From contig NZ_CP086322.1 in assembly GCF_023277745.1 (NCBI RefSeq), positions 2,480,001-2,544,000 on the forward strand: a DNA stretch of 64,000 bases. Direction: 5' to 3'. Source of the stretch: Streptomyces halobius (GTDB taxonomy: Bacteria > Actinomycetota > Actinomycetes > Streptomycetales > Streptomycetaceae). Positions 56,951 through 64,000 of the stretch are shown here, one piece after another. The position numbers and the translations under genes were made by a program. The notes beneath the pieces were generated by a model. It was not told the DNA's origin. It searched no databases and worked only from the letters and a program-made list of their open reading frames with translations. The number at the start of each line of letters is the position of its first letter. Positions within the stretch are counted from its first letter, which is position 1.

Positions 56951-58237
56951 GTGAAACGACCCTCCGGGGAACGCACCTCCGGGGAACGACCCTCCATGGA
57001 GCCGGAATCCGTGGCGTCGAAAGCAACCATGCCGCCCGACTCCGTGGCGCCGGCCGCCGTCAGCGGGCACTGTGCACCGGGCTTCGAGGGTGTACGTGCC
57101 GCGTTCGAGCGGAACTTCCGGGAGCACGGCGATGTGGGTGCGGCGGTCACCGTGACGGTGGACGGCGAGGCGGTGGTCGACCTGTGGGGTGGTCACGCGG
57201 ACGAGGCCAGGACCCGCGCATGGGAGCGCGACACGCTGGTGAACGTCTACTCGACATCGAAAGGGCTGACCGCGCTCTGCGCCCATCTGCTGGTGGACCG
57301 GGGCGAGTTGGACCTCGATGCGCCGGTCGCCCGTTACTGGCCGGAGTTCGCGCAGGCCGGCAAGCAGGACATACCCGTGCGCTGGCTGCTCAGCCACCGT
57401 GCCGGCCTGATCGCGCCCGGTGAGCCGCTGGCCGTCCCGCGTGCGTACGACTGGGACGACGTCTGCGCGGAACTGGCGGCCGCCCGCCCCTGGTGGGAGC
57501 CGGGAACGGCGCAGGGCTATCACGCGGTGACCTTCGGATATCTGGTCGGCGAGGTCCTCCGGCGGATCAGCGGACAGTCGCTCGGCGCGTTTCTGCGCGG
57601 TGAGATCGCCGAACCGCTCGGTGCACGGGTGTTCATCGGCACACCGCCCGAAGAGCACGCCGGGTGTGCGGACATGGTGGGGCAGCTGGACGAGGCACGG
57701 CTCGCCGAGCGGCTGCCCGGCATCCCGAAGCCGCCGTTCAGCGCGCTGGCCGATCATCCGCTGGCCGCCGTCGCGCTGGCGATGAGGTATATCCCCACCG
57801 GTGACGTCAACAGCGCGGCCTACCGCTGCGCGGAGATCCCGGCGGGGAATGCCCACGCCACGGCCCACGGACTGGCCACGGTGTACGGGGCCCTGGCCGG
57901 CGGCAGGCTCGTCCGGCCCGGGACCCTGCAGGCGATGCGCCGGCCGCAGAGCCTCCCGGACGAGCCGGATCTGGTCCTGGACGCGCTGTCGCCGGACGGC
58001 ACACAAGTCTGTTGGGGGCTGGGCTACATGCTCAACCACCAGGGCACGGCCGGGCCCAATCCCCGGGCGTTCGGGCACGGCGGCGCGGGCGGCTCGTACG
58101 CCTTCGCCGACCCGGAGAACCGGTTGTCCTTCGCGTACACGATGAACAAATACGGCGGGGACACCTCGGGCACCGACCCGCGCAACAAGGGCTTGATCAC
58201 GGCGGTTTACGAGGCCCTGGGGCGGATGCGGGGCTGA
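56951..58237 (+). CDS. Serine hydrolase of the beta-lactamase/EstB family
   Basis: About 428 residues from GTG 56951 (AGGGAG upstream). Class C beta-lactamase fold: nucleophile motif S-x-x-K in YSTSKGLTALCAHLLVD (about residue 105), tyrosine motif as TAQGYHAVTFGYLVGEVL (YHA, typical of EstB-type esterases), and a C-terminal HGGAGGSYAFADPENRLSFA in place of KTG. These features point to an esterase/carboxylesterase acting on small esters, not a true antibiotic lactamase. No signal peptide, hence cytoplasmic. The first ~40 residues contain short repeats (SGERTSGERPS). Confidence 0.9.
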   Translation: MKRPSGERTSGERPSMEPESVASKATMPPDSVAPAAVSGHCAPGFEGVRAAFERNFREHGDVGAAVTVTVDGEAVVDLWGGHADEARTRAWERDTLVNVYSTSKGLTALCAHLLVDRGELDLDAPVARYWPEFAQAGKQDIPVRWLLSHRAGLIAPGEPLAVPRAYDWDDVCAELAAARPWWEPGTAQGYHAVTFGYLVGEVLRRISGQSLGAFLRGEIAEPLGARVFIGTPPEEHAGCADMVGQLDEARLAERLPGIPKPPFSALADHPLAAVALAMRYIPTGDVNSAAYRCAEIPAGNAHATAHGLATVYGALAGGRLVRPGTLQAMRRPQSLPDEPDLVLDALSPDGTQVCWGLGYMLNHQGTAGPNPRAFGHGGAGGSYAFADPENRLSFAYTMNKYGGDTSGTDPRNKGLITAVYEALGRMRG

Positions 58238-58446
58238 TGCCGGGCGAGCGCCGGACAGATACCGAAAGCCTGGGGACGGTGAGTACAGGATCACTCACTT
58301 TTGGCAACGATCCCCTGGTGGCGGCCACCGGAGGGCGCCACCTCACAGTCCGCGTAGTGCCAATCGCCATGAGCTGGGGCAATAATGGATGAACGCGACA
58401 GGGATCCGGTCCCGGCGCGAGTGCGGTGGGCCCGGGAGAGGGCGTG

Positions 58447-58716
58447 GTGAGCATGGCCAGGGACGACTCGGTTCATGAGGCGTATGCGTTCGTCTGTCTG
58501 CACTGCGGGCACGGGTGGGAAGAGGAGTACGAGATCCGCCACACCCTCGATCTGGCCGGCCAACGGCGTGCCGAGTACTTCGTCCACGGCCTCCGGGTCG
58601 CCTCCCCCCTGAGCCGTGCCGACTGCCCGTTCTGCAGGCGGGGCCCGATCCGCATCCTGCGCCCCGGCCGGGTGAAGGCCGCCCGCTCGTTCCTCCATCT
58701 CCCTTCGCCCATGTAG
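58447..58716 (+). CDS. Small zinc-ribbon protein
   Basis: About 89 residues. Two CxxC knuckles, FVCLHCGHGWEEEYEI and DCPFCRRGPIRIL, separated by about 35 residues, form a probable zinc ribbon. GGGAGAG fits GTG 58447 best (spacing 6); ATG 58453 is the alternative. Conserved-hypothetical type in streptomycetes, function unknown; single-gene unit downstream of the esterase gene. Confidence 0.75.
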   Translation: MSMARDDSVHEAYAFVCLHCGHGWEEEYEIRHTLDLAGQRRAEYFVHGLRVASPLSRADCPFCRRGPIRILRPGRVKAARSFLHLPSPM

Positions 58717-58761
58717 TCGTGCGGCTCACCTGTCCCACCCGGCTGCGCTTGCGGCTGCCGT

Positions 58762-59957
58762 TCACCGCCCTGTGTAGAGCAAGTGGTTGATCAGGAGTGC
58801 CAAGGCTGCCTGGGCGGCCAGCCAGTGGCGGTGCCGGGCCGCGGGCAGCAGGGCGGTCGCGGGCAGCAGCCAGACGGCTAAGGGCAGCCGGATGCGCTCC
58901 GTCTCCGCCTTGCTCATCCCGGAGAGATCGGCCGTGAGGAGCGCGATCAGTGCGGCCAGGACGAGGATGACGAGCCGGTCGGACGGAGTGCCCGGCGGCA
59001 CGGAGCCGTGCGGGTTCCGAAGCGGTACGGCGACGGACAGAGGCCGTGGGAGCGCGCCGGACGGGCGTGGCTGCCGCAGAGCGGTGGAGGACGCCGCGAG
59101 GGTGCGGCGGAGGCCGGCGGCCGTGGCGAGACCGGTGATCAAGACGGTGCAGGCGAGGTTGCCCCAGATCCAGCAGGCATACGGGCGGACGGCTGCGGCG
59201 CCTTGGTAGTAGCGCTCGACCAGCAGAAAGTAGCCCTCCCACCAGTTGAATCCGGCGAGGGTGAAGGCGGTCGCGACGACGGCCACCCCCGCCAGCACCA
59301 GGGGCAGCGGGCGGACCGCGCGGTGATCAGCAGCAGCGCGGCGGCGATGACTGCGATGAGGGTGAGGCCGTAGGAGAGGTAGCAGGTCAGGCCCAGCAGC
59401 GGCCCCGAGGCCAGGACGGCCGCCGCGGGGGCGCGGGTGGTGCGGGTGGCGGCGAGCGCGAGCAGGGCGAGCGCCCAGGCGGCGACGGCGGCGAAGTAGC
59501 CGTCCGCGGATGTGCCGACCCAGACGGCGGCCGGTACCAGTACGAGGAACGGGGCCGCCCGGCGCGCGGTCGCCTCGTCGGTGAGCGCGCGCAGCGCGAT
59601 GAGGACCGCGGCCACGGCGGAGGTGCCCAGGGTGATGCACCAGATCCCGGCCCAGGCACCGCCGCCGGCGGGGTGCGCGGGGCCGAGGTGCGGGAACCAA
59701 GAGACGTACAGCGGGGGCCGGTTGACGTGCAGGCTGCCGTTGGAGCGCTCGATGACGGTGCCGACGGCGGCGGCCACGGCGACGAGGAGGACAGCGGCCG
59801 TGGCGGCGAGCAGAACGGCGCGGTGGCGCGAGTACCCGGGGGTTTCGGCCGAGGGCAGCAGCGCGTCAAGGACGACGGGCTCGTGCCCGCGCGCGATGAG
59901 CGCCTCGACGACCTGCGATCCAATGAATCCGGCACCGCCGGTGACCAGTACACGCAT
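58762..59957 (-). pseudogene. Chimeric, frameshifted pseudogene: epimerase N-terminus fused to a polytopic membrane protein
   Basis: The frame starting at ATG 59957 opens with a perfect SDR/epimerase beginning (MRVLVTGGAGFIGSQVVEAL and EPVVLDALLPSAETPG), but after about 40 residues it switches abruptly to a many-TM protein (YSRHRAVLLAATAAVLLVAV; HVNRPPLYVSWFPHLGPAHP) of glycosyltransferase/mannosyltransferase-like character. At about 59315-59325 the membrane-protein homology moves to another frame (RPLPLVLAGVAVVATAFTLA; FNWWEGYFLLVERYYQGAAA) and continues to 58762. Each half looks real, so I infer a deletion that joined two genes plus a later frameshift. The frameshift alone could be a sequencing error; the fusion could not. 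Confidence 0.7.
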
Positions 59958-60178
59958 GCCGGTCACGCTAGGCGCGCGACGGCGATCCGGCCCGTGCGCC
60001 GACCGCCGCGTCACACCTCCGTAAGCAACTCTCAGCCCCGCCCTCGCCCGACGAACGACAGCTCAGGACGCACTCGCCCGCTCCCCGCTGCAATTCGATA
60101 ACAGCGACGCAGGCGACGTAATTCCGCCCAGCAAAGGTTGCATATGCTCAGGTCGGGGCCAATTCCGGCCACCGTCCC

Positions 60179-61288
60179 GTGACACCGTCGGAGAACACCT
60201 TGGCCGTGGAGAACGAGGAGCCGCGCCTGAGCTCCCGTGTGCTGTCCGCGTTCCCGTATGCGGTCATGGCCGTCGTCGGCGTGGCGGACCTGACCGCGGG
60301 CCCCGGTGTCGGCCTGCTGCCCCTGATCTCCCTGGGGCCCGCGTTCGCCGGGCTGGTCGGTGGCTGGCGCCGTACGGCGCTCGTCGGGCTGATCGCCTCC
60401 GTGCTCTGCGTCGGACTCGGGGTCTACAACGACGTGTTCGAGGGCCGGCGCGGGCTGATCGCCCTGCTCACGGTGGCCGGGGTCACCGCGGCCGGCGTGG
60501 TGGCCGCCGTCATGCGACAGCGCCGCGAGGAGGAACTGGCCAGCGTACGTTCGATCGCCGAGGTCGCCCAGCGGGTCCTGCTGCGCCCGGTGCCACGCGG
60601 CGCGGGGCCGCTGCAGATCGCCGTCTCGTACACCTCGGCGGTGGCCGAGGCGCGGATCGGCGGCGATCTGTACGAGGTGGTGACCTCGCCCGCCGGGGTG
60701 CGGATCATCGTCGGGGACGTACAGGGCAAGGGCCTTGAGGCGGTGGAGAGCGCGGCGGTGGTGCTGGGCGCGTTCCGGGAGGCGGCACACGACGAGCCGG
60801 ATCTGCCGGCCGTCGGTGAGCGGGTGGAGCGTGCGCTGAACCGGCATCTGTCCGGCGAACGCTTTGTGACGGCGGTGCTCGCCGAGATCGGGGACGGCCC
60901 GAACGCGACACTGCTGAACTTCGGGCATCCGGCGCCCCTGGTCGTCCGCCCCAACGGCGCGGTCGGCTACGCGGCCCCGGCCGACCGGGCGTTGCCGCTC
61001 GGACTCACCGCCCACGGCTCCGCGGTGCCGCTCCCCTACGAGGTGCCGTTCGCGCCCGGCGACCAGATGCTCTTCTACACCGACGGCGTCACCGAGGCCC
61101 GCGACGCGGCGGACCGCTTCTACCCCCTCGACGAACGCGCCGCCCTGCTCAAGGACCCCGACGCCGAGGCCGCACTGCGCGCGGTACGCGAAGACCTGGT
61201 GGAGCACGCCGAGGGCCCGCTGCACGACGACGCGGCAATGCTGCTGGTCCGCTTCCGTACGGCGCACCCGGCCCCGGACCGGCGCTGA
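60179..61288 (+). CDS. Membrane-anchored PP2C/SpoIIE-type protein phosphatase
   Basis: Up to 369 residues. Four hydrophobic segments (about 22-110) precede a SpoIIE/PP2C phosphatase domain (about 140-360) with metal-binding acidic residues in RIGGDLYEVVTSPAGVRIIV, GDVQGKGLEAVESAAVVLGA and FYTDGVTEARDAADRFYPLD, and a C-terminal HDDAAMLLVRF. Such proteins dephosphorylate anti-sigma-factor antagonists. No SD precedes GTG 60179; TTG 60200 (GGAGA 5 bases before) or GTG 60206 are better-supported starts, shortening the protein by 7-9 residues. Confidence 0.9.
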   Translation: MTPSENTLAVENEEPRLSSRVLSAFPYAVMAVVGVADLTAGPGVGLLPLISLGPAFAGLVGGWRRTALVGLIASVLCVGLGVYNDVFEGRRGLIALLTVAGVTAAGVVAAVMRQRREEELASVRSIAEVAQRVLLRPVPRGAGPLQIAVSYTSAVAEARIGGDLYEVVTSPAGVRIIVGDVQGKGLEAVESAAVVLGAFREAAHDEPDLPAVGERVERALNRHLSGERFVTAVLAEIGDGPNATLLNFGHPAPLVVRPNGAVGYAAPADRALPLGLTAHGSAVPLPYEVPFAPGDQMLFYTDGVTEARDAADRFYPLDERAALLKDPDAEAALRAVREDLVEHAEGPLHDDAAMLLVRFRTAHPAPDRR

Positions 61289-61302
61289 CGCCGTCGGCCC
61301 GC

Positions 61303-62658
61303 TCATCCCACGGGCAGCCCCGTGTAGTTCTCCGCGAGCTCGGCGGCCGCGTGCGGGGAGCTGGTGACGCGGTCGAGCCGGGCGAGCTGCAGCCGGGTCT
61401 CGAACGGGCTCTGGCCGGGGGCGATGTGCAGGGTCGTGGTCATGGCGGACGAGAACTGTACGGCGCACCAGACCCGGCGCAGACAGGTGGCGGAGTAGGC
61501 GTCGAGAAGCTCCGTCGCCCCGGTCTCGTACCGCTGGGCGAGGGCGCGGGCCAGGACGGTGACATCGGCGACGGCGAGGTTGAGGCCCTTGGCCCCGGTG
61601 GGCGGCACGATATGCGCGGCGTCGCCGGCCAGCAGGACGCGTCCGTACCGCATCGGCTCGGTGACCCGGCTGTGCAGCGGGAGCACGGACTTGGCGGCGA
61701 TCGGCCCGCGCTCCAGCCTCCAGGGGGCGTCCTTGCCGGTGGCGTCCCTGGGGGCGTCTCCGGTGGCCTCCCTGGGGGCGTCGATGGTGGCGTCGATGGT
61801 GGCGTCGACGGCCGAGCGGGCCTCCAGTTCGTCCCAGATACGGTCGTCGGGCCAGTCCTCGGGGTCGGTGCCGTTGGGGACCTGGAGGTAGAGCCGGCTG
61901 ACGGCCGGTGTCCGCATGCTGAAGAGCGCGAAGCCACGCTCCGAATGCGTGTAGATCAACTCGCCGCTGGAGGGCGGGACGTCGGCGAGCACACCGAGCC
62001 AGGAGTACGGATAGTCCCGCTCGTACGTACGGCGTGCGCGCTCCGGGATCGCCTCGCGGGTGATGCCGTGGGAGCCGTCGCAGCCGACCACGTAGTCGCA
62101 GGTGAGGGTCTGTTCGCGGCCCTGATGGGAGTAGTGGATCCGCGGCCGGTCGGTATCCGCGCCCGTTACGGCGAGCGCTCGGGCCTCGAACAACAGCGGT
62201 GCGCCGCCGTGGTCGAGTTGAAGCGCCATCAGGTCCTTCACCAGCTCCGTCTGGGGGTAGACCAGTACTCGGCGGCCGCCGGTCAGCTCCACGAAGTCGA
62301 GCCGGTGGGCACGCCGGCCGTAGCGCAGCTCGATGCCGTCGTGGACCAGGCCCTCCCGGTCCATCCGCTCCCCCGCCCCGCAGGCGCGCAGCACGTCTGC
62401 CGTGCCCTGTTCGAGGATGCCGGCGCGCTGCCGGTGCTCCACGTAGGAGCGGTCACGGTTCTCCAGGACGACGCAGTCGATGCCGGACTGGTGCAACAGC
62501 CGCGCGAGGAGGAGGCCGGCGGGGCCGCCGCCGATGATGCCTACCGCTGCGCTTTGCCTGGGCCGACTCTGTTCCCGCCGTTGTCGGCCCTCCCGCCGTG
62601 GGGGTTCGTCCGCGGCGGGGTTGCGCCGTTTTCGGTCGTCCCGCCATTGCTCCCCCAC
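61303..62658 (-). CDS. pobA: 4-hydroxybenzoate 3-monooxygenase-like flavoprotein with a repeat-derived start
   Basis: Class A flavoprotein hydroxylase, 4-hydroxybenzoate to protocatechuate with NADPH and O2. FAD motif VGIIGGGPAGLLLARLLHQS, middle motif GCDGSHGITREAIPERARRT, and GRVLLAGDAAHIVPPTGAKG for the second FAD contact. The family normally starts about four residues before VGIIG, but here those codons are gone: sequence upstream of 62544 is the dispersed repeat element. The nearest in-frame start I can see is GTG 62658, which would add 38 basic, repeat-encoded residues (EQWRDDRKRRNPAADEPPRR). An in-frame minisatellite adds about 24 residues near the middle. The body looks intact; whether it is expressed is uncertain. 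Confidence 0.8.
   Translation of the reverse strand: MGEQWRDDRKRRNPAADEPPRREGRQRREQSRPRQSAAVGIIGGGPAGLLLARLLHQSGIDCVVLENRDRSYVEHRQRAGILEQGTADVLRACGAGERMDREGLVHDGIELRYGRRAHRLDFVELTGGRRVLVYPQTELVKDLMALQLDHGGAPLLFEARALAVTGADTDRPRIHYSHQGREQTLTCDYVVGCDGSHGITREAIPERARRTYERDYPYSWLGVLADVPPSSGELIYTHSERGFALFSMRTPAVSRLYLQVPNGTDPEDWPDDRIWDELEARSAVDATIDATIDAPREATGDAPRDATGKDAPWRLERGPIAAKSVLPLHSRVTEPMRYGRVLLAGDAAHIVPPTGAKGLNLAVADVTVLARALAQRYETGATELLDAYSATCLRRVWCAVQFSSAMTTTLHIAPGQSPFETRLQLARLDRVTSSPHAAAELAENYTGLPVG
61738..61809. repeat. In-frame minisatellite within pobA
   Basis: Two 24-bp units (GGTGGCGTCCCTGGGGGCGT type) are followed by two 12-bp units GGTGGCGTCGAT/C. They encode DATIDATIDAPREATGDAPR on the minus strand, between the conserved ELEARSA and PWRLERGPI segments where family members have a short link. 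Confidence 0.9.
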
Positions 62659-63027
62659 TGTCTGAAGGGCGTGGGAGGTAGCCCCACGCTGCGGGCTGTT
62701 GCCGCTGCGCGGGGCTGTTCGGCAGCGGTGCCGGACCTCCGGACTCCGTCCTGCGGTCCGGCCCCTCCCGATGGGGGTGGGAGAAAACCCGTGGGGGTAC
62801 ACGTCGACGGTCATGTGCACCAGTGGATGCGACCACCAGGAGCAACCGCATACACAACGCGCGGCCCCACCGCGCTTTTCCACCCACCCGCGGGAGGGGA
62901 CAGCCCGTAGGACGGAGTCCGGTGGGCTGTCCCCTCCCCGACAAACCCACGCCCGCCGCAGGCGAACCCCCTACGGTGGGGAAGCCGAAAACGGCGAGCA
63001 CCAAGCCGGCCCAGGCAAAGCGCAGCG
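62545..63027. repeat. Symmetrical dispersed repeat element, copy B
   Basis: The ends are perfect 21-bp inverted repeats: CGCTGCGCTTTGCCTGGGCC(G) at 62545-62565 and its complement at 63007-63027. It shares 59 identical bases with copy A in inverted orientation (62701-62759 vs 9773-9831), the 23-base left end in direct orientation, and a CTCCCCCACTG...GTGGGAGGTA block (62651-62680). A second hairpin near 62889-62936 (GAGGGGACAGCCC/GGGCTGTCCCCTC) lies inside. It fills the divergent space between pobA and the acyl-CoA dehydrogenase gene; no independent gene was found in 62659-63089. Confidence 0.85.
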
Positions 63028-63089
63028 GACAGCCGAAAACGGTGCAGGCACGCCGCGGGCGAGCAACCGTGTCGGCATAACGTGGCCCC

Positions 63090-64000
63090 ATGGCCACGCA
63101 TACCGTTACAAACCAACCCCCACCCCTCATCGGATACGACGTCTTCACCACCGACCCGGTCCTCACCGAGGGCATCACCCGATACGTAGCGGGCCCCCGC
63201 ATCGATGAGGTGCGGGAGGAGCTGAGCAGGCTCGGGCAGGCGGCGGGCTCGGCGCAGGCCCAGCGCTGGGGGGAGCAGGCAAACAGCAATCCACCGGTCC
63301 TGCGGACGCACGACCGTTACGGCCACCGCATCGACGAGGTGGAATTCCACCCGGCCTGGCACCGGCTGCTCGGTCATGCCGTCACGGCCGGCCTCACCGA
63401 CGCCTGGTCGCGGCCGGACGGCCACCTCCGCCGTACCGCCGGGTTTCTCGTATGGACGCAGGTCGAGGCCGGGCACGGCTGCCCGCTGTCGATGACCCAT
63501 GCGGCGGTGCCCGCGCTGCGCGCCGAGCCGGAGCTCGCGGCCGAGTGGGAGCCGAAGCTGACCTCGCGGATCTACGAGCGGGAACTGCGGCCGGTCGCCG
63601 AGAAGGGCGGTGCGCTGGCGGGCATGGCCATGACGGAGAAGCAGGGCGGCAGCGACGTACGCGCCAACACGACGCGCGCGGAGCCGCTGGCCGCGCCCGG
63701 CGAGTACGTACTGACCGGGCACAAGTGGTTCTGTTCGGCGCCGATGTCGGATGTCTTCCTGGTGCTGGCGCGGGCGCCGGGAGGGCTCACCTGCTTCCTG
63801 CTGCCGCGGGTGCTGCCGGACGGAACCCGTAACCCGTTCCGTATCCAGCGGCTCAAGGACAAGCTCGGGAACCGCTCGAACGCCTCGGCGGAGATCGAGT
63901 TCGACGGGCAGAGCTGGGCGCGCCGGGTCGGCGAGGAGGGGCGCGGGGTGGCGACGATCATCGAGATGGTCGCGGCGACCCGGCTGGACTGTGTCAGCGC
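63090..64000 (+). CDS. AidB-like acyl-CoA dehydrogenase (3' end outside the window)
   Basis: The first 303 residues of an acyl-CoA dehydrogenase family flavoprotein, running off the right edge. The N-terminus TNQPPPLIGYDVFTTDPVLT and the following EFHPAWHRLLGHAVTAGLTD are typical of the AidB/isovaleryl-CoA dehydrogenase-like subgroup. The FAD/substrate segment AGMAMTEKQGGSDVRANTTR and the loop GHKWFCSAPMSDVFLVLARA fit the acyl-CoA dehydrogenase middle domain. ATG 63090 starts 62 bp beyond the repeat element. AidB-type proteins bind FAD and DNA in E. coli and protect against alkylation; an ordinary catabolic dehydrogenase is the alternative. Confidence 0.9.
   Translation, partial: MATHTVTNQPPPLIGYDVFTTDPVLTEGITRYVAGPRIDEVREELSRLGQAAGSAQAQRWGEQANSNPPVLRTHDRYGHRIDEVEFHPAWHRLLGHAVTAGLTDAWSRPDGHLRRTAGFLVWTQVEAGHGCPLSMTHAAVPALRAEPELAAEWEPKLTSRIYERELRPVAEKGGALAGMAMTEKQGGSDVRANTTRAEPLAAPGEYVLTGHKWFCSAPMSDVFLVLARAPGGLTCFLLPRVLPDGTRNPFRIQRLKDKLGNRSNASAEIEFDGQSWARRVGEEGRGVATIIEMVAATRLDCVS

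Noticed and set aside
56951..58237. Antibiotic beta-lactamase
   Set aside because: The motif set (S-x-x-K, Y-H-A, HGG) and the lack of a signal peptide fit an EstB-type esterase better than a resistance enzyme.
62659..62883. Longer N-terminus of the pobA product reaching into copy B
   Set aside because: The codons are repeat sequence with no domain; no family member has such an extension.

Overview
The window is chromosomal DNA of a streptomycete. GC content is very high, with strong third-position GC and frequent GTG/TTG starts behind purine-rich ribosome binding sites. The gene content is typical of Streptomyces: LppU-like, DUF6777, DUF6153-like and streptophobe-type proteins, a monomeric NADP isocitrate dehydrogenase, a family 2B encapsulin and a Tat-exported phospholipase C. 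I see no rRNA, tRNA, CRISPR array, transposase or phage gene, and I do not name a species.

Layout. 0-5.8 kb: a catabolic-looking operon on the minus strand (4-oxalocrotonate tautomerase, FAD oxidoreductase, MFS carrier), an MFS gene divergent from a LysR regulator, and a DUF817 membrane protein with an odd tail. 5.9-16.8 kb: a monovalent-cation block made of an NhaD/ArsB-type antiporter with a CBS partner, a CPA-type Na+/H+ antiporter, a twin TrkA-N membrane protein, an alanine/glycine:cation symporter and a KtrAB potassium uptake pair. 17.1-26.0 kb: a four-gene operon of a YqiJ-like OB-fold membrane protein, a YqiK-type flotillin, a 1611-residue AAA ATPase of the 'DNA repair ATPase' (DUF3686) type and an overlapping PucR-type regulator. 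26.2-32.4 kb: isocitrate dehydrogenase, a CBS protein, and the encapsulin shell plus its cysteine desulfurase cargo. 33-36.8 kb: an acyltransferase and a multidomain glycosyltransferase. 37-39.6 kb: decayed genes and repeats. 39.6-45.4 kb: DUF6777 protein, L,D-transpeptidase, and cobalamin-riboswitch-controlled metE. 45.7-56.6 kb: a Trp/His-rich secreted peptide, phospholipase C, a cysteine-synthase-like enzyme with an MFS exporter, small secreted proteins and a PaoABC-type molybdenum hydroxylase. 56.9-64 kb: a beta-lactamase-fold esterase, a zinc-ribbon protein, a chimeric pseudogene, a SpoIIE-type phosphatase, a pobA-like hydroxylase and the start of an AidB-like acyl-CoA dehydrogenase.

Working together. 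The flotillin operon looks like a membrane microdomain plus large ATPase system with its own regulator, and its function is undescribed to my knowledge. The encapsulin and desulfurase overlap and should form a sulfur-handling compartment gated by a cyclic-nucleotide-like domain. The glycosyltransferase and acyltransferase overlap and probably make and decorate an exopolysaccharide, under control of a pseudo-receiver carrying a His-rich loop.

A second theme is repeat invasion. Two copies of a symmetrical 0.5-0.7 kb element sit in divergent promoter regions 53 kb apart and reach the first codons of neighbouring genes, apparently replacing the start of pobA. A short palindromic repeat of a type common between Streptomyces genes lies in frame inside metE. 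In-frame minisatellites lie in pobA and in the encapsulin cargo gene.
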